Positions 14,552 to 16,360 of a stretch of 16,360 nucleotides of DNA are shown here, piece after piece (the first letter of the stretch is position 1; each line of letters starts with the position of its first letter). Origin of the DNA: Chloroflexota bacterium (GTDB taxonomy: Bacteria > Chloroflexota > UBA11872); NCBI GenBank assembly GCA_028875175.1, contig JAPPFO010000295.1, positions 1 through 16,360 on the forward strand, in the 5' to 3' direction. The position numbers were made by a program, and so were the translations under genes. The notes beneath the pieces were generated by a model that ran no database searches, had not been told where the DNA came from, and was given only the letters and a program-made list of their open reading frames with translations.

Positions 14552-15109
14552 CTAGTTCTTCCCTTGCGGGGCCATGATGATGCTCAAGACGCGGCCGTCC
14601 TGCTCGCGGGTAACGTCACGCTCAATCACGCCGTGGGGTTCCAGGCTGGTCTTGACGCGTTCGAGGACGCGCAGGGCGACTTCGGGATGAGCGAGTTCGC
14701 GTCCGCGCATGCGGACCCAAGCTTTCACCTTATTGCCCTCGCGCAGGAACTTTTCGAGGCGCTTGATCTTGAACTGGATGTCGTGATCGCCGGTGCGGGG
14801 TCCGAAGCGGACTTCCTTAACGGTGCCGGCCTTCTGGCGGCGCTTGTTTTCGGCGCGGCGCCGGTTTTGCTCGTAGCGGAACTTGCCGAAGTCCAGGATC
14901 TTGGCGACCGGAGGCTGCGAGTTCGGGGCGATCTCAACCAGGTCGAGGCCGCGCTCACGCGCCATGTCCAGCGCAATGGGGGTGGGGGTGATTCCGATCT
15001 GTTCGCCGTTTTCGTCGATCAAGCGGACCTGGCGAATACGAATGTTCTCATTGACTCGGGGGCCGCGTTGGTGCGGCCGCTGGTCGGCGCGAGGTGATGG
15101 TGAACGCAG
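14552..15109 (-). CDS. infC: Translation initiation factor IF-3
   Basis: IF-3 binds the 30S subunit, prevents premature 50S joining and proofreads the start codon. The protein has the N-terminal domain (VNENIRIRQVRLIDENGEQIG and LDLVEIAPNSQPPVAKILDFGKFRYE), a Lys/Arg-rich linker, and the C-terminal domain (VKEVRFGPRTGDHDIQFKIKRLEKFLREGNKVKAWVRMRGRE split across about residues 97-140), ending MAPQGKN. No ATG or GTG exists before the conserved region. CTG at 15107-15109 is six bases after GGGAG (15116-15120), ideal spacing, giving 185 residues. TTG at 15113-15115 abuts the GGGAG and is less likely. A rare start codon is the known basis of infC autoregulation in E. coli (AUU). It heads the minus-strand cluster with the 208-residue gene and aspS. 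Confidence 0.96.
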   Translation of the reverse strand: MRSPSPRADQRPHQRGPRVNENIRIRQVRLIDENGEQIGITPTPIALDMARERGLDLVEIAPNSQPPVAKILDFGKFRYEQNRRRAENKRRQKAGTVKEVRFGPRTGDHDIQFKIKRLEKFLREGNKVKAWVRMRGRELAHPEVALRVLERVKTSLEPHGVIERDVTREQDGRVLSIIMAPQGKN

Positions 15110-15112
15110 GGG

Positions 15113-15251
15113 CAACTCCCAGATCAGGTCGGCGACGAGCCGGTCACGTGATTCACGCTAGCATAGGGGTATGCGCGCGACAATGTATTTCGATCCATTA
15201 GTTCGCGAATCCAAGGCCCGTCCCCCTTGAGTCCACCGTTAGCCGGAATCC
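15113..15251. other. Divergent intergenic region between infC and the PPM-like gene
   Basis: This spacer should hold both promoters. Seen directly: the infC Shine-Dalgarno (GGGAG, minus, 15116-15120); a small perfect hairpin, GCATA/TATGC around GGGG, at 15161-15174; and a TTCGCGAA palindrome at 15202-15209. TATGCT on the minus strand within the hairpin could be an infC -10 box, but no convincing -35 pairs with it. No clear plus-strand promoter and no tRNA were found. Confidence 0.35.
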
Positions 15252-16360
15252 ATGGCGCTCGCAGTTGATATAGGCGCGGCCGCCGTCAGCAACGGAATCA
15301 CGAGGCAGGACAGCCCCCGGATCCACGCGCAGCGCGAGCCGGCGGACCGTTCCGGGCTGGGCGACCTGTATCTGCTGGTCCAAGGCGGGAGCGACCGGCA
15401 GGCCGCCTCGTTCAGCCAGGCCGTGGCCTCGAGCTATTACTCGGACGAGTCCGAGGGGATCGCCAGCGCACTGGTGCAGAGCATGCGCCAGGCGGCGCAG
15501 AGCGTCTCGATCGACATGGATCTGACCAGCCCTGGCGAACGGCTGGGAGCGACGGGTGCAGTGCACGCGGGCGATCAGCTGTTTCTGGCGCAGTTGCTGC
15601 CAAGCCAGGTCTTTGTGCTCCGTGACGGCGAGCTGAACGCGCTGCCGGCGGAGCTCCAGCCCGAGAGTTTCCGCGATCCGGTTCCCGATCAGGACGTGGA
15701 GATATTCCGGGTGGAATTGGATCCGCACGACGTGGTGGTGCTGGCGTCGACCGAGTTTCGCCGGGCGCTGACGGAACGCGAAATCCAAGGGTTGCTGCAG
15801 GGGCGGAGCGCGCAACGGGCGGCCCATGACTTATGTTCGGTGGCGGCTCAGCGGGGCGGCGCGACGTGCGGCGTAGTGGTGCTGGGGGTTGGCGCCGAGA
15901 CGGCCGCGCCTGTGGCGGAAGCGGCGGCCGACGGCGCGTGGACGTCGGCGGTCCCTTCGGGCGCGATGCCAACCAACGGCCAGGCCAGTCGCACGCCGAC
16001 ACCCACGGCACCCGAGTCCGAATGGGATAGTGCCGGCTATCGGCGGGAGGGTTTGTCGGAGATTCAACCCCAGCGTTCGCCGGTCCAACGGATCGTGGGG
16101 CTGCCGCTGACGGTGCTGTTGATGGTGTTGGTGCTGCCAGTCATGGCCGTGCGCGGCCTGGTGCGCCTGGTTACCGGCCGGTCCAATTCGGCGCCGCCAC
16201 CGATGCCGACACCAGCACCGGCGCCGATGCCGGCCGCGGCGGGCGGGGCGGCCGCGCTGGAGGACGATTGGTCGAGCCTGCGCTCGCTGCGAGCGGCGGG
16301 ACCTGGCGGCTCCGGGCGCGCGGCGGACGCGCCGCAGGCGACGCCGGCCCTGAGCGCCGT
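15252..16360 (+). CDS. Membrane-anchored PPM/PP2C-fold protein lacking catalytic residues (partial, runs off the window)
   Basis: The frame is open for 369 residues to the window edge. Residues 1-215 follow the PPM (PP2C-type Ser/Thr phosphatase) pattern: DLYLLVQGG at 38-46 for the metal-binding 'DLFLVADGMGG' strand, LGATGAVHAGDQLFLAQL then VFVLRDGEL around 100-127 for the 'GDSRAYLLRDGEL' block, VVVLASTEFRRALTEREI near 162-177 for 'LLLCSDGL', and a final CGVVVLGV strand. The key aspartates are replaced: Gln44 for the ADG Asp, Pro-Ser-Gln (117-119) for GDS, and Thr167 for the SDG Asp. It is probably a pseudophosphatase. A transmembrane helix lies at about 281-304, followed by a Pro/Ala-rich linker. 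Start ATG 15252 is the first in frame after a TAG at 15240. Shine-Dalgarno pairing is weak. Confidence 0.7.
   Translation, partial: MALAVDIGAAAVSNGITRQDSPRIHAQREPADRSGLGDLYLLVQGGSDRQAASFSQAVASSYYSDESEGIASALVQSMRQAAQSVSIDMDLTSPGERLGATGAVHAGDQLFLAQLLPSQVFVLRDGELNALPAELQPESFRDPVPDQDVEIFRVELDPHDVVVLASTEFRRALTEREIQGLLQGRSAQRAAHDLCSVAAQRGGATCGVVVLGVGAETAAPVAEAAADGAWTSAVPSGAMPTNGQASRTPTPTAPESEWDSAGYRREGLSEIQPQRSPVQRIVGLPLTVLLMVLVLPVMAVRGLVRLVTGRSNSAPPPMPTPAPAPMPAAAGGAAALEDDWSSLRSLRAAGPGGSGRAADAPQATPALSA

Noticed and set aside
15161..15174. GCATA-GGGG-TATGC hairpin as a riboswitch or terminator
   Set aside because: A five-base stem alone is too small for a riboswitch and lacks a T-run; kept only as a note in the intergenic entry.
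16190..16250. Pro/Ala-coding repetitive stretch as a DNA repeat or CRISPR-like element
   Set aside because: It is the low-complexity linker after the membrane helix in an open frame, without regular repeat units.

Overview
The window is GC-rich, densely packed bacterial chromosome, with very short intergenic gaps and no gene-free stretch above about 200 bases. Gene families and gene style (GC-rich third positions, non-ATG starts, a membrane-anchored PPM-like protein, an infC-orf-aspS cluster) fit an uncultivated Chloroflexota lineage. That placement is inference only, since no rRNA or marker gene settles it. No tRNA, rRNA, CRISPR array, insertion sequence or phage gene was seen.

Layout: (1) 1-1718, plus strand: a probable gene tail, an unrecognised 254-residue protein, and a nucleoside-phosphorylase-superfamily protein resembling the hopanoid-associated HpnG type. 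(2) 1862-3688, plus: an ArsB/NhaD/P-protein-type ion permease followed by a stand-alone two-CBS protein, probably a transporter and its regulatory partner. (3) 3713-5665, minus: uvrC (nucleotide excision repair), convergent with the CBS gene and divergent from the next operon. (4) 5756-10643, plus: an AI-2E/PerM-type membrane protein, then two half-size ABC exporters. The two nucleotide-binding domains carry complementary deviations that predict one asymmetric heterodimer. (5) 10742-11313, plus: a ribbon-helix-helix antitoxin and MazF toxin behind an AT-rich promoter/operator. (6) 11356-12045, plus: a phospholipase/carboxylesterase-type serine hydrolase whose 3' end overlaps aspS. (7) 12032-15109, minus: infC, an unknown 208-residue gene and aspS, a translation cluster without the usual rpmI-rplT. 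(8) 15252-16360, plus: the first 369 residues of a membrane-anchored PPM-fold protein that appears to have lost its metal-binding aspartates.

Most genes are housekeeping or transport. The most interesting signals are in initiation and regulation. infC has a non-ATG (probably CTG) start. The first ABC gene has no standard start upstream of its conserved N-terminus, but has a well-placed ATA overlapping the previous stop as ATAA. A five-tract G-quadruplex motif and five in-frame ATGs lie at the start of the second ABC gene. Two promoters suggest leaderless transcripts. The apparent pseudophosphatase at the right edge is the best candidate for an under-described protein. I did not find a convincing new multi-gene system.
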